Below, one piece after another: positions 28,100 to 38,251 of a stretch of 64,000 nucleotides of DNA (position 1 is its first letter; each line of letters opens with the position of its first letter). Below the pieces are notes generated by a model. It had not been told where the DNA came from and made no database searches. It saw only the letters and a list, made by a program, of their open reading frames with translations. The DNA is from Marinobacter sp. AC-23 (GTDB lineage: Bacteria; Pseudomonadota; Gammaproteobacteria; Pseudomonadales; Oleiphilaceae): positions 1 to 64,000 of the forward strand of contig NZ_MBPP01000023.1 in the NCBI RefSeq assembly GCF_001858325.1, in the 5' to 3' direction. The position numbers were made by a program, and so were the translations under genes.

Positions 28100-29011
28100 A
28101 TGTATTACGCGTTTCCGCTGCTGGCAGTTATATTTTGGGCGGGAAATACCGTAGTTAACAAACTGACTGTAGGCGTGATTTTCCCCGCAGAAATCGGGTT
28201 TTACCGCTGGGTCTTTGCTGCGGTATTGCTCACCCCCGTGTTACTGCGCCCAACGTTGCGCTCCTGGCCGGTTATCAAGGCTCACATGGGGAAGATTTTT
28301 GTGCTGGGCGTACTGGGTATGGCGATTTACCAGAGCCTTGCCTACTTTGCCGCGCCGAAAACCACCGCCACCAATATGGGCATCGTATTGGCACTCATGC
28401 CGGTGATGTCACTGATTCTGGCCATACTGGCATTGGGGCACCGCCTGACCGCAGGTGCTGTGGTCGGCTCAATTTTTTCGTTTTTGGGCGTATTGATTGT
28501 TATCACCTCGGGGGATTTGACCGCACTTGCTCAGCAAGGGATTAACGGTGGCGATGCCATGATGTTGGTGGCGGTTGCGGCCTACGCTATTTACAGCACC
28601 CTACTAAAGAAATGGCAGATTCCTTTACCTGCAATGCAGTTACTGTATGCGCAGGTTCTGGTGGCCGTGGTGGTGGTGTTTCCATTGTTTGCTGTGTCGC
28701 CCCAGGCCGGGCTGAACAGCGATAACCTGCCGCTGGTGCTGTTTGCATGCGTGTTTGCCTCTATTGGCGCGCCGCTGGCCTGGATGACCGGCATCAAACA
28801 CCTCGGGCCTAGCCGGACCACCGTGTTTTTTAACCTCGTACCTATTTTAACGGCACTTATTGCCTCCGTAATGCTGAGTGAAACTCTGGGGCAGCATCAC
28901 TTCATCGGCGGCGGGGTGACTTTATTCGGCGTGCTGGTGTCTGAGTGGTGGACGCGACCTTTTCGGGCGAAAGCGGAGGCTCCATTGGTGCCTGATGCTC
29001 ATTTGACGTAG
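28100..29011 (+). CDS. EamA/DMT-family transporter
   Basis: A 303-residue ten-helix EamA protein, the second in this window. The ATG at 28100 gives the proper N-terminal helix (MYYAFPLLAVIFWAGNTVVN); the frame extends further upstream but without membrane character. Repeats carry the usual WAGNTVVNK and GAPLAWMTGIKHLG patterns. Substrate unknown. It is the last intact housekeeping-like gene before the degraded region begins. Confidence 0.85.
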   Translation: MYYAFPLLAVIFWAGNTVVNKLTVGVIFPAEIGFYRWVFAAVLLTPVLLRPTLRSWPVIKAHMGKIFVLGVLGMAIYQSLAYFAAPKTTATNMGIVLALMPVMSLILAILALGHRLTAGAVVGSIFSFLGVLIVITSGDLTALAQQGINGGDAMMLVAVAAYAIYSTLLKKWQIPLPAMQLLYAQVLVAVVVVFPLFAVSPQAGLNSDNLPLVLFACVFASIGAPLAWMTGIKHLGPSRTTVFFNLVPILTALIASVMLSETLGQHHFIGGGVTLFGVLVSEWWTRPFRAKAEAPLVPDAHLT

Positions 29012-29092
29012 GGAGAGTTTGATTAACCGTCGTTTTTGCGACAGAATCCCTGCCCAGACTCATACAGAACCATACCTTCAAGGATTGAAGAT

Positions 29093-31173
29093 ATGCCTCA
29101 GGCAAGCGGACTGCAGTTTACCGCCCATGTTGGCGAACTCCCCTCTGATTTATTTTCCGTTGTTGGCTTTACGCTGACCGAACGGCTATCCGAGCTTTTT
29201 CATGGCCGCCTTGAACTGGCTAGCACCGACCCAGACATTGATGCTGCGGAGGTTTTGGAGCAGCCAGTAGATCTGGTGGTCTGGCAGGATGACATACCCC
29301 TTCGCCGCTTTACCGGCGTGGTATATGAATTTGCCCGGGCAGATTCTGGCCACCGCCGCACCCGCTATGAAGTGGTTGTTCAGCCGCCTTTGTGGCGCTT
29401 AGGGCTGATGCACAACAGCCGCATCTTCCAGACTCAAACCACAGACACCATTGTGCGCACGTTGCTGGAAGAGCGGGGCATTGTGAATTCGGTGTTTGAT
29501 CTCAAACGTGCGCCCCAGGAACGGGAATACTGCGTACAGCACCGAGAAAGCGATCTGGCATTTATTGAACGGCTGGCCGCCGAGGAAGGCTGGCACTACC
29601 GTTTTCAGCACGGCAGCGTAGATGGAAGCGAACAGCCCGGCCTGATTCTTGCCGACCATCATGGCGATGCACCAAGGTTAGAGGCCGCCGAATACAACGG
29701 CAAAGCCGGCGGCAGCACCAAGCAACCGGCCGTGTTCCGCTTTCGCTACGAAGAGCGGGTGCGTGCTGCCTCCGTGGCCACCAAGGACTACACCTTCAAA
29801 AACCCGGCCTACGCCCTGATGCACGAACGCAGCGCAGCCAGCGCGAGCCAGCGCCAAGATTATCAGCACTTCGACTACCCAGCCGTTTCAAAGCCGATGC
29901 CAGCGGCCAGCCGTTTACCGAAGCAAGGCTGGATGCCCTCAGAAACGACGCCAGCACTGCCAACGGCGAAAGCAACCGTGCGGACTTCACCTGTGGTGCC
30001 AAAGCCGAACTGACGGAGCACGACAACGCTAACCTGAACCGGGACTGGTTGCTTACCGCCGTTACCCATACTGGCAAGCAATCCCAGGCATTGGAAGAAG
30101 AGGGCGGTTCTGGCCCGACCACTTACCACAACACGTTCAGTGCCATCCCTGCCGATAAAACTTGGCGCCCCCTGTGCGATCATCGCCCTCTGATGGACGG
30201 CCCCCAGATAGCCATTGTCACCGGCCCCGAAGGTGAAGAAATTCACTGTGACGAATTTGGTCGAGTAAAAGTCCGGTTTCCCTGGGACAGATACAGCAAG
30301 AACGACGAACACAGCAGCGCCTGGCTAAGAGTCAGTCAAGGCTGGGCTGGCGGCCAATATGGCTTTATGGCCCTGCCGAGAATCGGCAATGAAGTGATCG
30401 TCTCCTTCCTGGACGGTGACCCGGATCAGCCCATCATTACAGGCCGAACCTATCACGCCACCAACACACCGCCTTACGCGCTACCCGAACACAAAACCCG
30501 CATCACCCTGAAAACCCAGACGCACAAAGGCGAGGGCAGCAACGAACTGCGCTTTGAGGATGAAGCAGACAAGCAACAGGTATACATCCACGCCCAGAAA
30601 GACCTGGACCTGCTCACCGAAAACAACCGCACCGAAGTCATCAAGAACGACAGCCACCTGACCGTTGAGAATGAACGCTTCAGCCACGTAAAAGGCGACA
30701 CGTACCAAACCACCGACGGTGACAAACGCGAACAGACAGGTAAAGACCGCAGCTTCAACGTTACCGGCACATTACATCTGAAAGCCGGCACTGCATGGCT
30801 CAGCGATTCCGGCACCGAACTGCACATCAAGGCCGGACAAAAAGTCGTCATCGAAGCCGGCGCCGAAATCACCCTGAAAGCCGGCGGAAGCTTCGTGAAG
30901 ATTGATCCTAGTGGCGTATCCATGAGTGGCGTGACGATCAAATTGAACGCCGGTGGCGCTGCGGGCAAGGGGAGTGGACAGAAGGTTGGCGTGCCGGAAA
31001 TGCCAGGGCTTGTGGAGAAGGCCGGCATTGTTAGCTCTGCGCCCGAACAGTTACCAGAGTCGCCTCAGCGACCAATCGCCAAGCCAGATCAGATTCGCGC
31101 ACTAAAAAATGCAGCTAATCAGGGTAAGGGGATATGTCAGGTCTGCTCACCAGAATCCCAAGGTGCGATTTGA
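29093..31173 (+). pseudogene. vgrG: Type VI secretion spike protein VgrG, frameshifted
   Basis: Two frames form one 693-residue VgrG. The N-terminal part (from ATG 29093) has the gp27-like domain (ASGLQFTAHVGELPSDLF start, [16 protein letters not shown] near residue 145). The C-terminal part has the gp5 OB-fold ([30 protein letters not shown]) and the beta-helix needle with [14 protein letters not shown] and [18 protein letters not shown] repeats. Adding one base in TACCCAGCCG near 29880 restores [15 protein letters not shown] and joins the frames. VgrG sits on the T6SS spike and carries effectors. No tssA-M, hcp or PAAR gene is present here, so this is an orphan vgrG island. Confidence 0.85.
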
Positions 31174-31610
31174 TGGGCAATCAGGCGGGGTTTTCTGGTG
31201 CAGGGAAGACGTTTCTTCTCATTGATGGTGCAAAAGTGAACAACTTGTCCCGGTTCATATATCGGGAAGAAGAGTCTCCTGAGTGTGATGCGTTATACCG
31301 GAGAACTGTACTCGCTGAGCTGTCAGAAATATCTCCATGGCTGGTTGAAGCTGGCATCAATAGCACGTTGGCCCGGTAATGTTTCGACTAATGGAAATAC
31401 CGGGGCGCCATCGTGGTGCCGGCCAACTGCGATTTTGAACAGGTTATGAAACACTTGCGCGGATTGCTTAAGGCTCGGTTAGTCACAAGTGATGAGGTGA
31501 TTTCTCGGTTTTACGACCCTGAAATCACGCGAGGTTTGTTGACCATTACAGTAGGACGAGTTGAATCGTACGCGCTGATAGACCAATTGAGTAAGCGGGG
31601 GGTTGGTTGA
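31134..31610 (+). pseudogene. DUF4123 T6SS effector-adaptor, broken and truncated
   Basis: Starts with AGGGGATATG inside the end of vgrG. Residues FLLIDGAKVNN and ISPWLVEAGI match the N-terminal DUF4123 pattern, and a second piece (31413-31610) has the LRGLL and ISRFYDPEITRGLL patterns of the middle of the domain. Between them are two in-frame stops (31377 and 31395 region); a different frame reads GNVSTNGNTG there, so at least two indels are needed to mend it. The protein then ends early. DUF4123 proteins load specific effectors on VgrG; the effector that should follow is not recognisable. Confidence 0.65.
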
Positions 31611-32096
31611 GATGGCCTGTAAAGTTTTTGAACTCTTACTACGGTTATCGCCAGTGGTGCAGTGCTATCGACACTGAGCAGTTGTCTGGGCAATAGATGC
31701 GGATCTGATCGAAAAAACCTTAAATCATGTATGGAAACAACGTAGGCACCGCTCTTAGGACACATCCCACTCAGATCAAGGCAGTCAGTATGGTAGTCGT
31801 AAATTTCGTCAGCGGCTTTGGATCTATCGTATGGATCAGAGCATGAGCTGCAGAAGAAATTGCCGGGATACTCAAGGATGGAAAGGCCGTTCGGGAGTAT
31901 CAAGCCAAGTTGAAAACGGCTATGGTCTGCAATCTACCGGATGCTACAAAAGATGTCGGTGGCTATTTAATAGACTATTATAGTTGGCAACGGCCTCTTC
32001 GTTCAATAATGGCATTTTGCCTTGTGCGGCTGTGGAAAACCTTAAAATACTCTCCGAAATTAGTTGACCACGACAGGGTAACCATTGCATAGGTGA
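31611..32096. other. Unrecognised debris after the DUF4123 remnant
   Basis: About 485 bases where a T6SS effector gene would be expected. Only short frames remain, the best being 60 residues at 31910-32092 (YYSWQRPLRSIMAFCLVRLW in its middle). I could not relate them to a known family. It is probably the decayed remains of the VgrG cargo. Confidence 0.4.
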
Positions 32097-32576
32097 ATGA
32101 TGAGCCCCATGAAATCAGGCCACCCAGCCCACACGACGTGCGGCGAGGATTTGAGCCCCGGTGACCGTATCGAACTCTGCAGCTACACGATCAGCACGGA
32201 CGACATAGTGAAGTTTGCATGTCAATGGGACCCGTTGTTCTTCCACGTCGACGAGGAGCGTGCCACCACCGAAGGATACTTCGGTGGTCTTATCGCTAGC
32301 GGCGTCCAGACCCTAGCCATTTACCAGCGCCTAACAGTGGACAGTTTCGTCCAGCACTGGGACGTGATCGGCGGAGCTGGGATCAGTGACCTGCAGTTCC
32401 GCAAGCCAGTTCGTCCCGGTGACATCCTCACCGGTTCCACGGTAGTCAAGAATATCGAACTCCAGCCTGATCGAGGCCGTGCGCGGGTTGACTGTTTTGG
32501 AGAATTGATCAACCAGCACGCCGAGCCGGTACTAGTCCTGACGATGTCCGCTTATGTTCGAATGCGCAGCACATGA
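32097..32576 (+). CDS. MaoC-like hot-dog dehydratase
   Basis: A 159-residue MaoC-family protein. The catalytic-pattern segment ...ACQWDPLFFHVDEE near residues 41-54 holds the Asp and His of R-specific enoyl-CoA hydratases (D-x4-H), and GGLIASGVQTLA follows. The frame is intact although both sides are degraded, so it may be functional. It should hydrate or dehydrate short acyl-CoA or aldehyde-derived substrates. It could be a stray piece of a catabolic operon that moved with the region. Confidence 0.75.
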   Translation: MMSPMKSGHPAHTTCGEDLSPGDRIELCSYTISTDDIVKFACQWDPLFFHVDEERATTEGYFGGLIASGVQTLAIYQRLTVDSFVQHWDVIGGAGISDLQFRKPVRPGDILTGSTVVKNIELQPDRGRARVDCFGELINQHAEPVLVLTMSAYVRMRST

Positions 32577-32579
32577 GTG

Positions 32580-33700
32580 CGTCCCTCAGCTCACGGTTAA
32601 ACCAATCTGGAAATATTCTAGGATTGAGTGTTCTGCCAGGTTCGTTAATTCGCTGCTGTGGGGAGGGCTCGGTGCACCAGAGAGGTTTATGAGCCCGCAG
32701 AGTTGCAGCGTCCATGAGTAGGATTCGGCTGTGGGGGAGAGTTTCGCGAAGCTAGTTGAGAATCCGGAAGCCATGGGTGTCGATATCGCCCCAGTACAGC
32801 ACGTTTTTTTCCTTTAGCCAGCTCGCGTTGGCCAGTTGCTTGCCGATGCCATAGCCCAGCCCGAAGACCACAGTGGCCGACGGCATGTCTGGAAACGCCA
32901 AGGCGGGACGTCATTTTCCACGACGTAAACCGTGTCGACTGGCAAGGATAGTGTCTGGAACTGGTTTACGAGTACTTCAATGTCTCTTAAACCGGCAATA
33001 TCGTGTGCTTGGTCTAGAAACCGCAGGCGCAATCGCGCGGGACGGCGTAGAAAGCCGTAATGTTGCTCGAACTGGCGGGCGCGGCTGGTGCTGGCATCAA
33101 TGACGTGTTCCGGCAAAATTCGGTCGAGCAATTCACTCAACTGGCCCCGGTTACGCTAGATAAACTTGGTATGCACGCCGGGGATTACCAGCTGGCGGAT
33201 ATGGATATCCGGCCTGGGATTCTCCGCCATCCCTGCGAGGATTGATATCAGCGTCGGCCCTTCTTGCTGCTGGGCAAGAACCGTCAGTGGCTTTTTGCTG
33301 ACACCAGTCGGCAAGTTCGGGAAACCGCGGGGTGATCTCACTGGCCAGTAACTGGTTGTGGCGAGCTGCGTTTAGCTGGCCAATCTGCCGGAGCGCAGCG
33401 TCAAGGGTGAGGAGCATGACAGCCACCGGCAGCGAATTGCGGCCCAACTGACGGTTATTGACTGTCTGCCATTCCAGTTCCAGTTCCAAATTCTGGTTTT
33501 CGGCGGCTTGCGGGTACTTGATCCAGTTTCGGGCGGCGTCAAACTGTTCCATCAGTTGGCCGTGGCCTGTTTTTTAGAGGGCGGCGCAGGGGAAAGAGAG
33601 CCTCGGGCGGACGGCAGGCTCGCAGCAACCGACCATTGAGCCAGCGCTTTTTCAGCCGCAGGCGGATGTCAGACAGCTGGGCCCAGTTGGAGTGGCTCAT
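32580..33700 (-). pseudogene. jetD: Wadjet defence protein JetD, degraded
   Basis: Minus-strand remnants of JetD (DUF3322/DUF2220), the nuclease of the Wadjet anti-plasmid system. Pieces occur in order but in different frames: start MSHSNWAQLSDIRLRLKKRW at 33700, then WIKYPQAAENQ and GRNSLPVAVMLLTLDAALRQIG, RQLVIPGVHTKFI, LRLRFLDQ, VDTVYVVENDV, and in another frame AFPDMPSATVVFGLGYGIGK and NVLYWGDIDTHGFRILN. A TAG follows where homologues have Gln (ILNQLRE), and LLMDAATLRAHK continues after it; the C-terminal portion is then shortened. Several frameshifts plus a nonsense change make this a true pseudogene. Confidence 0.75.
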
Positions 33701-33978
33701 TGCACCTGTATGCTCTCTTTTGCCGCACGCTCCTGCCGGTAGCTTCAATGGTAGGGTTGCGCCGTAGGGATTCTCGTCCGTCCGGGTTATATGCGAATCC
33801 CACATGGGAGACGTAGGGTTCGATACTGTGGGTTTTCTGAAGGGGGTGTCACGATCAGTGGCTGCAGATTGAGCCGCCGGAACAGCTCAAGCCCGAAACG
33901 GGCGGACTCGTCAGAGCACCGGCCAAAGGCTTGGTCAATCATTACGAAGCGGAAGCTCCGGGAACGCACTAATAAAGA
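33688..33978 (-). pseudogene. jetC: C-terminal fragment of Wadjet JetC
   Basis: The end of a SMC-like ATPase of the JetC type directly upstream of jetD. It begins RSRSFRFVMIDQAFGRCSDES, the Walker B and signature region, then GLELFRRLNLQPLIVTP; after one frameshift it continues LQKTHSIEPYVSHVGFAYN and runs to the jetD start. In homologues the Walker B reads IDEAFGRGSDES; here Glu is Gln and Gly is Cys, so even this piece carries inactivating changes. About a thousand upstream residues and jetA/jetB are absent; the fragment stops at the junction with the antitoxin gene near 33980. Confidence 0.72.
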
Positions 33979-33982
33979 AGCT

Positions 33983-34198
33983 ATGGATCAGCGCGCCTCC
34001 GAGATTATCCTGAATGTTGTTCGGCTGTTAATGCTATGTGAAGGTGTTTGGGAATCAAGGGAGCTTGCCATGCGCTGGCTGAAAAACACCGTGCCTGCCT
34101 TGGGGGATGTTGAGCCTGTCAGTCTGCTCGATATATACGAGGGTCGTCGCTGGGTATCCCAAGTGCTTGCTCAAATTGAGCAGGGGCAGTTTTGCTGA
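33983..34198 (+). pseudogene. Truncated MbcA/ParS-type antitoxin (DUF2384 C-terminal domain)
   Basis: Only the toxin-binding C-terminal domain is present, 71 residues from the ATG at 33983: ILNVVRLLMLCEGVWES, AMRWLKNTVPALGDVEPVSL and the final RWVSQVLAQIEQGQF match the antitoxin pattern of Xre-MbcA-ParS proteins. The N-terminal helix-turn-helix is missing, and the frame runs upstream only into antisense jetC sequence. The expected RES-domain toxin gene should follow, but I see none in 34199-34770. It is probably a 5'-truncated relic created at the jet junction. Confidence 0.6.
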
Positions 34199-34769
34199 TG
34201 GAGCTCACTAAGTTAAACGTGGTGTCACGAATTTAAACCGTTTCCTTGATTATCAGCGGAAATTTGGGTTGAAGAAGCAAAGCATCGCTGGCATTGCAGG
34301 AGCCGCATCGGAGCATGACATAGATGCATGGCCTTCCGATAAAGAGCCTGTGCCAGACATTGTCACGAAGCGACTGAACAGTATACTGAGCGTAGAGCCT
34401 AAAAACTGTCCACTGGGTTGATTAAATACTTATCTACGTACAGAGCGCCATTTGGTAGCTGGCGAACTAACATTGCACAGTGAGTATGTGTCAGATGGCG
34501 GTCTTGTGTCTGTTACGGCACGAGTGGCTGCCTTAAATTGTAGTACTTTATGAAAGACGTTGAGCTCTCTAGTTTTCGTCACTCCATTCTACTGGCGATG
34601 CCCGCCGACCCGGTTTTACCTTCCCTGATTTCAGTGATTTCTTTTTGTGAGAACTCCCTTGTAAATCCGTTTGCTCGTCATTTTTGGTGCGAGCAAATGT
34701 TCTTGATTCCTATAGCTAGTTCCCATTCATAAACATAAAGCACTGATATTAAATAAGAAAATGAGGTGC
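34199..34769. other. Non-coding or degraded stretch before the insertion element
   Basis: About 570 bases with only short frames (for example 34232-34422, about 60 residues around KKQSIAGIAGAASEHDI). Nothing matches the RES toxin expected after an MbcA/ParS antitoxin. I see no RNA gene or clear repeat. Confidence 0.4.
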
Positions 34770-36396
34770 TCAGGAAGGAAACCCCCAGCGGAAAATGGTA
34801 TTCTTTGTCACAAGCGATTGAAACAAAAGAACAAACCGAAATCCGAGGAGGTAACAATGCGTCAAAACCGCACCGCACCGCCCAGAGCAGTATATTCGAT
34901 CTTTAAGCAGAGCACGAGATCGGGCGCGAACTCGAAGCGATGTCCGACTGGCTGGCTGGGCATCCCGAGATTCTGGATTGGATTACCCCGGAACTGTGCC
35001 GGGCAGGCGTGAAGGAGACCGGCCGTGAAGGGTTGTCCGTCGAGTCGATAGTGCGCTTCGCGATCCTGAAACAGCACCGTCAACTCAGCTATGAGGCCCT
35101 GGCCTTTTATCTGGAGGACTCTCATTCCTTTCAAGCCGTTGCGCGGCTGCCTCTGAGATTAAAGCCGAAGAAGTCGGCGCTGCAGAGTGGGATAAGCGTC
35201 CTTCGTGAGGCAAGCTGGGAGCGGATCAATCGGTTGATGTTACAGGATGCGCAAACGCAAAAGATCGAGCGCGGACGCTAGGTACGGGTCGATAGCACCG
35301 TCACGGAGACACCGGTTCACGCGCCGACGGACAGCACTCTGCTGTGGGATGCGGTTGTTACTCAGGTGCGACTGATGAAATAAGCGCAAGAACTGGCTGG
35401 GGAGACGCGACTGGCTTGGCGTAACCACCGGCGGGTGGCCAAGAAGCGGGCCTATCAGATCCAGTATTCCCGGGGCAAAGACAAGAAGATCCGTTGGTAT
35501 CGGGATCTGATCAAAGTCACTCGCAAGGGTCTCGATGACCTGGACAAGGCCTGGTTCACACTCAACCGACGGGAGGTGGATGGGACCGCCTTCATCACCT
35601 GGGAGGCGCAGGTAACGCACTACCGGCGCTTGGTTGAAGGGGTAATCGACCAAGCGCAACGACGGGTGATCAAAGGCGAACAGGTGCCTGCCGCAGAGAA
35701 GATCTTCAGTCTGTTCGAAGAGCACACCGACATCATTATCAAGGGCAGCCGTGACATCTAGTACGGGCACAAGCTGAACTTGGCAAGCGGTCGTAGCGGG
35801 CTGATTCTTGATGCCGTCATCGAGGAAGGTAACCCGGCCGATAGCGAACGCTTTATGCCCCTGCTGGAGCGGCAAATCGAGATCTCTGGTCGTGCTCCCT
35901 GGAAAATGGCCGCAGACGGCGGTTACACCAGCAAAGACAACGTGCAGCAAGCCAAAGGCGTGAAAGATGTAGCCTTCCACAAAAAGAAGGGCCTGAAGGT
36001 TGAGCACATGGTGAAGAGCGACTAAATGTATCACAAGCTGCGCAACTTCCGGGCGGGGATCGAAGCAGGCATCTCCTGCCTGAAGCGGGCCTACGGTCTG
36101 TCGCGGTGCATCTGGAAGGGGCTGGAGCACTTGAAGTCGTACGTGTGGTCGGCAGTGGTCGCACACAACCTGGCCGTGTTCTCACGACTGCTCGCCGCCC
36201 GATAACGGCTCAACCCCGAGTTATCCAGGCGCATTTACACAAAGCCTTATCGGCGCTCTTGCCGAGGATGGCCTGTGCCCGAAAAAGGCCGAATTGCGGT
36301 CAAAAGGATGACGCAGGCCTGCAAACTGCGATACCGCCGGCATCAGGTTGGCAGAGATAAACAATTTGACCCACCTGGCTGGGCGAGTCTCCTTGA
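34770..36396. mobile_element. ISNCY-like insertion sequence (degraded)
   Basis: About 1.63 kb around a transposase remnant. Imperfect inverted ends are proposed: tcaggaaggaaacccccagc (34770-34789) and the reverse complement of 36377-36396 (tcaaggagactcgcccagcc), which agree at roughly two thirds of positions. No clear target duplication was identified. The boundaries are tentative. Confidence 0.4.
34857..36205 (+). pseudogene. ISNCY-family transposase with five in-frame stops
   Basis: Read in one frame from 34880 onward, the sequence gives a near full-length transposase: HEIGRELEAMSDWLAGHPE, GREGLSVESIVRFAILKQHR, LSYEALAFYLEDS, VRVDSTVTETPVHAPTDS, KKRAYQIQYSRGKDKKIRWY, YGHKLNLASGRSGLILD, PADSERFMPLLERQ and YHKLRNFRAGIEAGISCLKR. 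The ATG at 34857 (after GAGGAGGTAAC) is one base out of frame. Stops occur at 34904 (TAA), 35279 (TAG), 35381 (TAA), 35759 (TAG) and 36023 (TAA). There is no later frameshift, so decay was by point mutation, unlike the single-base deletions elsewhere. The element cannot make its own transposase. Confidence 0.75.
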
Positions 36397-37474
36397 AAAC
36401 AAGCTGTTTATGGACGGAAACTAGCTAAACCCGATGCTCGGATTGGCTGAAGCTAGGTCAACTATTGATATTTTGACCTGTCGGCTTTTGGCCCGCTACG
36501 GCTATGTCTGGCCCAGTCTTTAATGGCGACTGCGTGTGCATTCTGGAAATTAGTCAGCATAATAAATCATACAATTTAGATGCTTATCTTGAAGGAGTCT
36601 ATATGGAGCTCGATATCAACACTCCACAGGTAGTAGGGAAAAAACGTACCGAGTTTAATGGAGCGGTCAGGCATCCTGACATCATCAACACGTCCCAGAA
36701 TTGCTGTAGTGGGGAATTTTTTACAAATCAGAAGAGAAGGTTCAACAAATCATAATCAGCACAATTTTGAGGCTTTTATTGGTGATGCGCTGAATGCTCT
36801 CGCAAGCCACTCCATGGTTGAAGAGCCGCTGGCAGTGACGAGTACATTTTATCTTGATCCGGGTGAGGAATCAGGGTTTCCAGTGTTTACCCTCTTGAGG
36901 CTAAAGGGAGCATCCGTCGACGAGCAGAAGATCAATAAATTCAAAGCGGTAGTTTTGTTTGTCACCAGTGAGATTACTGGTCCTCAATCGATGTTTCATG
37001 GGCCATCATGCAGCAGTTAACCGAAGAAGAGGTGGCATTGCTATCGGCAGAGTGCCACAGGATCCGACGGGCGAGGATCTGAGGCGGCTTATGGGGCCTC
37101 GCAGCGTGTTTGCCATTCACGATCGCCGTACGGGTCCATTGGGAGTATTTTCACAATATTCAGCCGTCGTGTGACGGACAGGGTGAGATATTCAATATCC
37201 GCGAGGAGCGCCAGATTGCCATGGGAGCTGCGGCGGAACTGGCAGCCTCCCGAAAACTCGAGCCCCATGCTTTCCCCGTTTATTGCAGTTTTTAGGCGCG
37301 AACTGACAGGGTTAGAATAAGGTGACTGCGCTGCTTATCGGATGAATGCTAGCGTACTCAAGGGGGTGAATAATAAGATCAAGGTCATCAATTCGATAGC
37401 CTATGATCGGAATAACGACTACTCTCTCCTGAAGATAAAGGTAGTGTCACCCCGGTGAGGTGTGATGAACCGTT
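36397..37474. other. Degraded region without recognised genes
   Basis: About 1.1 kb of short plus-strand frames. Those at 36504-36755 and 36658-37020 overlap and may be one broken gene (RPRIAVVGNFLQIRREG, then FEAFIGDALNALASHS and STFYLDPGEESGFPVF). The pair at 36959-37174 and 37110-37295 may be another (GEDLRRLMGPRSVFAIHD, IFNIREERQIAMGAAAEL). I recognise none of them. The last 150 bases before the gntR gene show no feature. Confidence 0.4.
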
Positions 37475-38191
37475 TTAACTGGCCACTAAACAGCGGTCCC
37501 GTAACTCATGTGCACCGACAGTAGCCCGAGTGAACTCTTCCAGGTACGTGACCAGTACGTTGGCATTCTCACTAGCTTCGGCCTCTGTACCGAGAGCAAT
37601 GCTGCGCAGAAGATTGGCGTGTGCGGAAGCGGCACGCTCAAGATCGCCGAACTGGCGGTAGTGGGCATACCAATAACGCCTGGAACTACCGTGCAGAAGT
37701 CCCATCACGTTCTGCACTACCTCGTTGTGCGCAGCTTGCTCCAGTAGTAGGTGATTGCTGCGCGTTGCCTCAAAGAATGCGTCGCCATCCCCAGCTGCAG
37801 CGGTCCCTTCCGAAAATTTGGCATTCGCCAGCATCTGGTTTCGCTCTTCAGCATTAGCACGGCGCGCTGCAGAGGTAGCGATCAGTTGCTCGAGTGGCCG
37901 ACGAACTTCCAACAATTCAAGCTGTCGGGCTATGCTCATCTCCGTCACCATGACGCCTCGACGCGGGTGAATAACCACAAGTCCGTCGCGTGCCAGCCGT
38001 TGAAGGGCCTCTCTCACAGGTGTGCGCCCCATCCCTAGCTGCTCAGCAAGGTCGACCTCGAACACCATGCTGCCGGCAGGAAGGCGGTCATGCACGATTA
38101 GGTGTTCTAATTGGTCATAAGCGATTTCCTTCATCGGACGTATCGCCTTGCTCGAGTTTGCGCTAGTCCTTTTGCTACCCTTTTTTTTCAT
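37475..38191 (-). CDS. GntR-family (FCD) transcriptional regulator
   Basis: A 238-residue FadR-subfamily regulator. The winged helix-turn-helix lies at residues 22-88 (LAEQLGMGRTPVREALQRLA and LVVIHPRRGVMVTEM), and the all-helical FCD ligand domain follows, with the metal/ligand residues spread through ...NHLLLEQAAHNEV and YRQFGDLERAASAHANLL. The gene is divergent from the TRAP/catabolic genes, separated by 335 bases that contain two TGATATATCA palindromes. FCD regulators usually repress until a carboxylate ligand binds, so it probably senses the substrate of the adjacent module. An Lys-rich N-terminal tail of about 12 residues precedes the domain. Confidence 0.88.
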   Translation of the reverse strand: MKKKGSKRTSANSSKAIRPMKEIAYDQLEHLIVHDRLPAGSMVFEVDLAEQLGMGRTPVREALQRLARDGLVVIHPRRGVMVTEMSIARQLELLEVRRPLEQLIATSAARRANAEERNQMLANAKFSEGTAAAGDGDAFFEATRSNHLLLEQAAHNEVVQNVMGLLHGSSRRYWYAHYRQFGDLERAASAHANLLRSIALGTEAEASENANVLVTYLEEFTRATVGAHELRDRCLVAS

Positions 38192-38241
38192 ATCCCCATT
38201 CCTTTTATCGGCTCAAGAATGTGCTGCTGGGCCGGCGTGTA

Positions 38242-38251
38242 TGATATATCA
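38242..38251. promoter_or_regulatory. TGATATATCA palindrome, candidate GntR operator (site 1)
   Basis: A perfect 10-base palindrome 50 bases before the gntR start. The same core recurs at 38385. GntR/FCD operators are short AT-rich palindromes of this kind, so autoregulation is plausible. Confidence 0.55.

Noticed and set aside
31511..31903. A 130-residue minus-strand frame opposite the DUF4123 remnant
   Set aside because: It overlaps recognisable DUF4123 sequence on the plus strand and has no recognisable motif; most likely a shadow.
34857..36205. Reassigned stop codons (TAA/TAG read as an amino acid) in the transposase
   Set aside because: TAA and TAG end normal genes across the window, and not all five positions have Gln in homologues, so ordinary decay is simpler.
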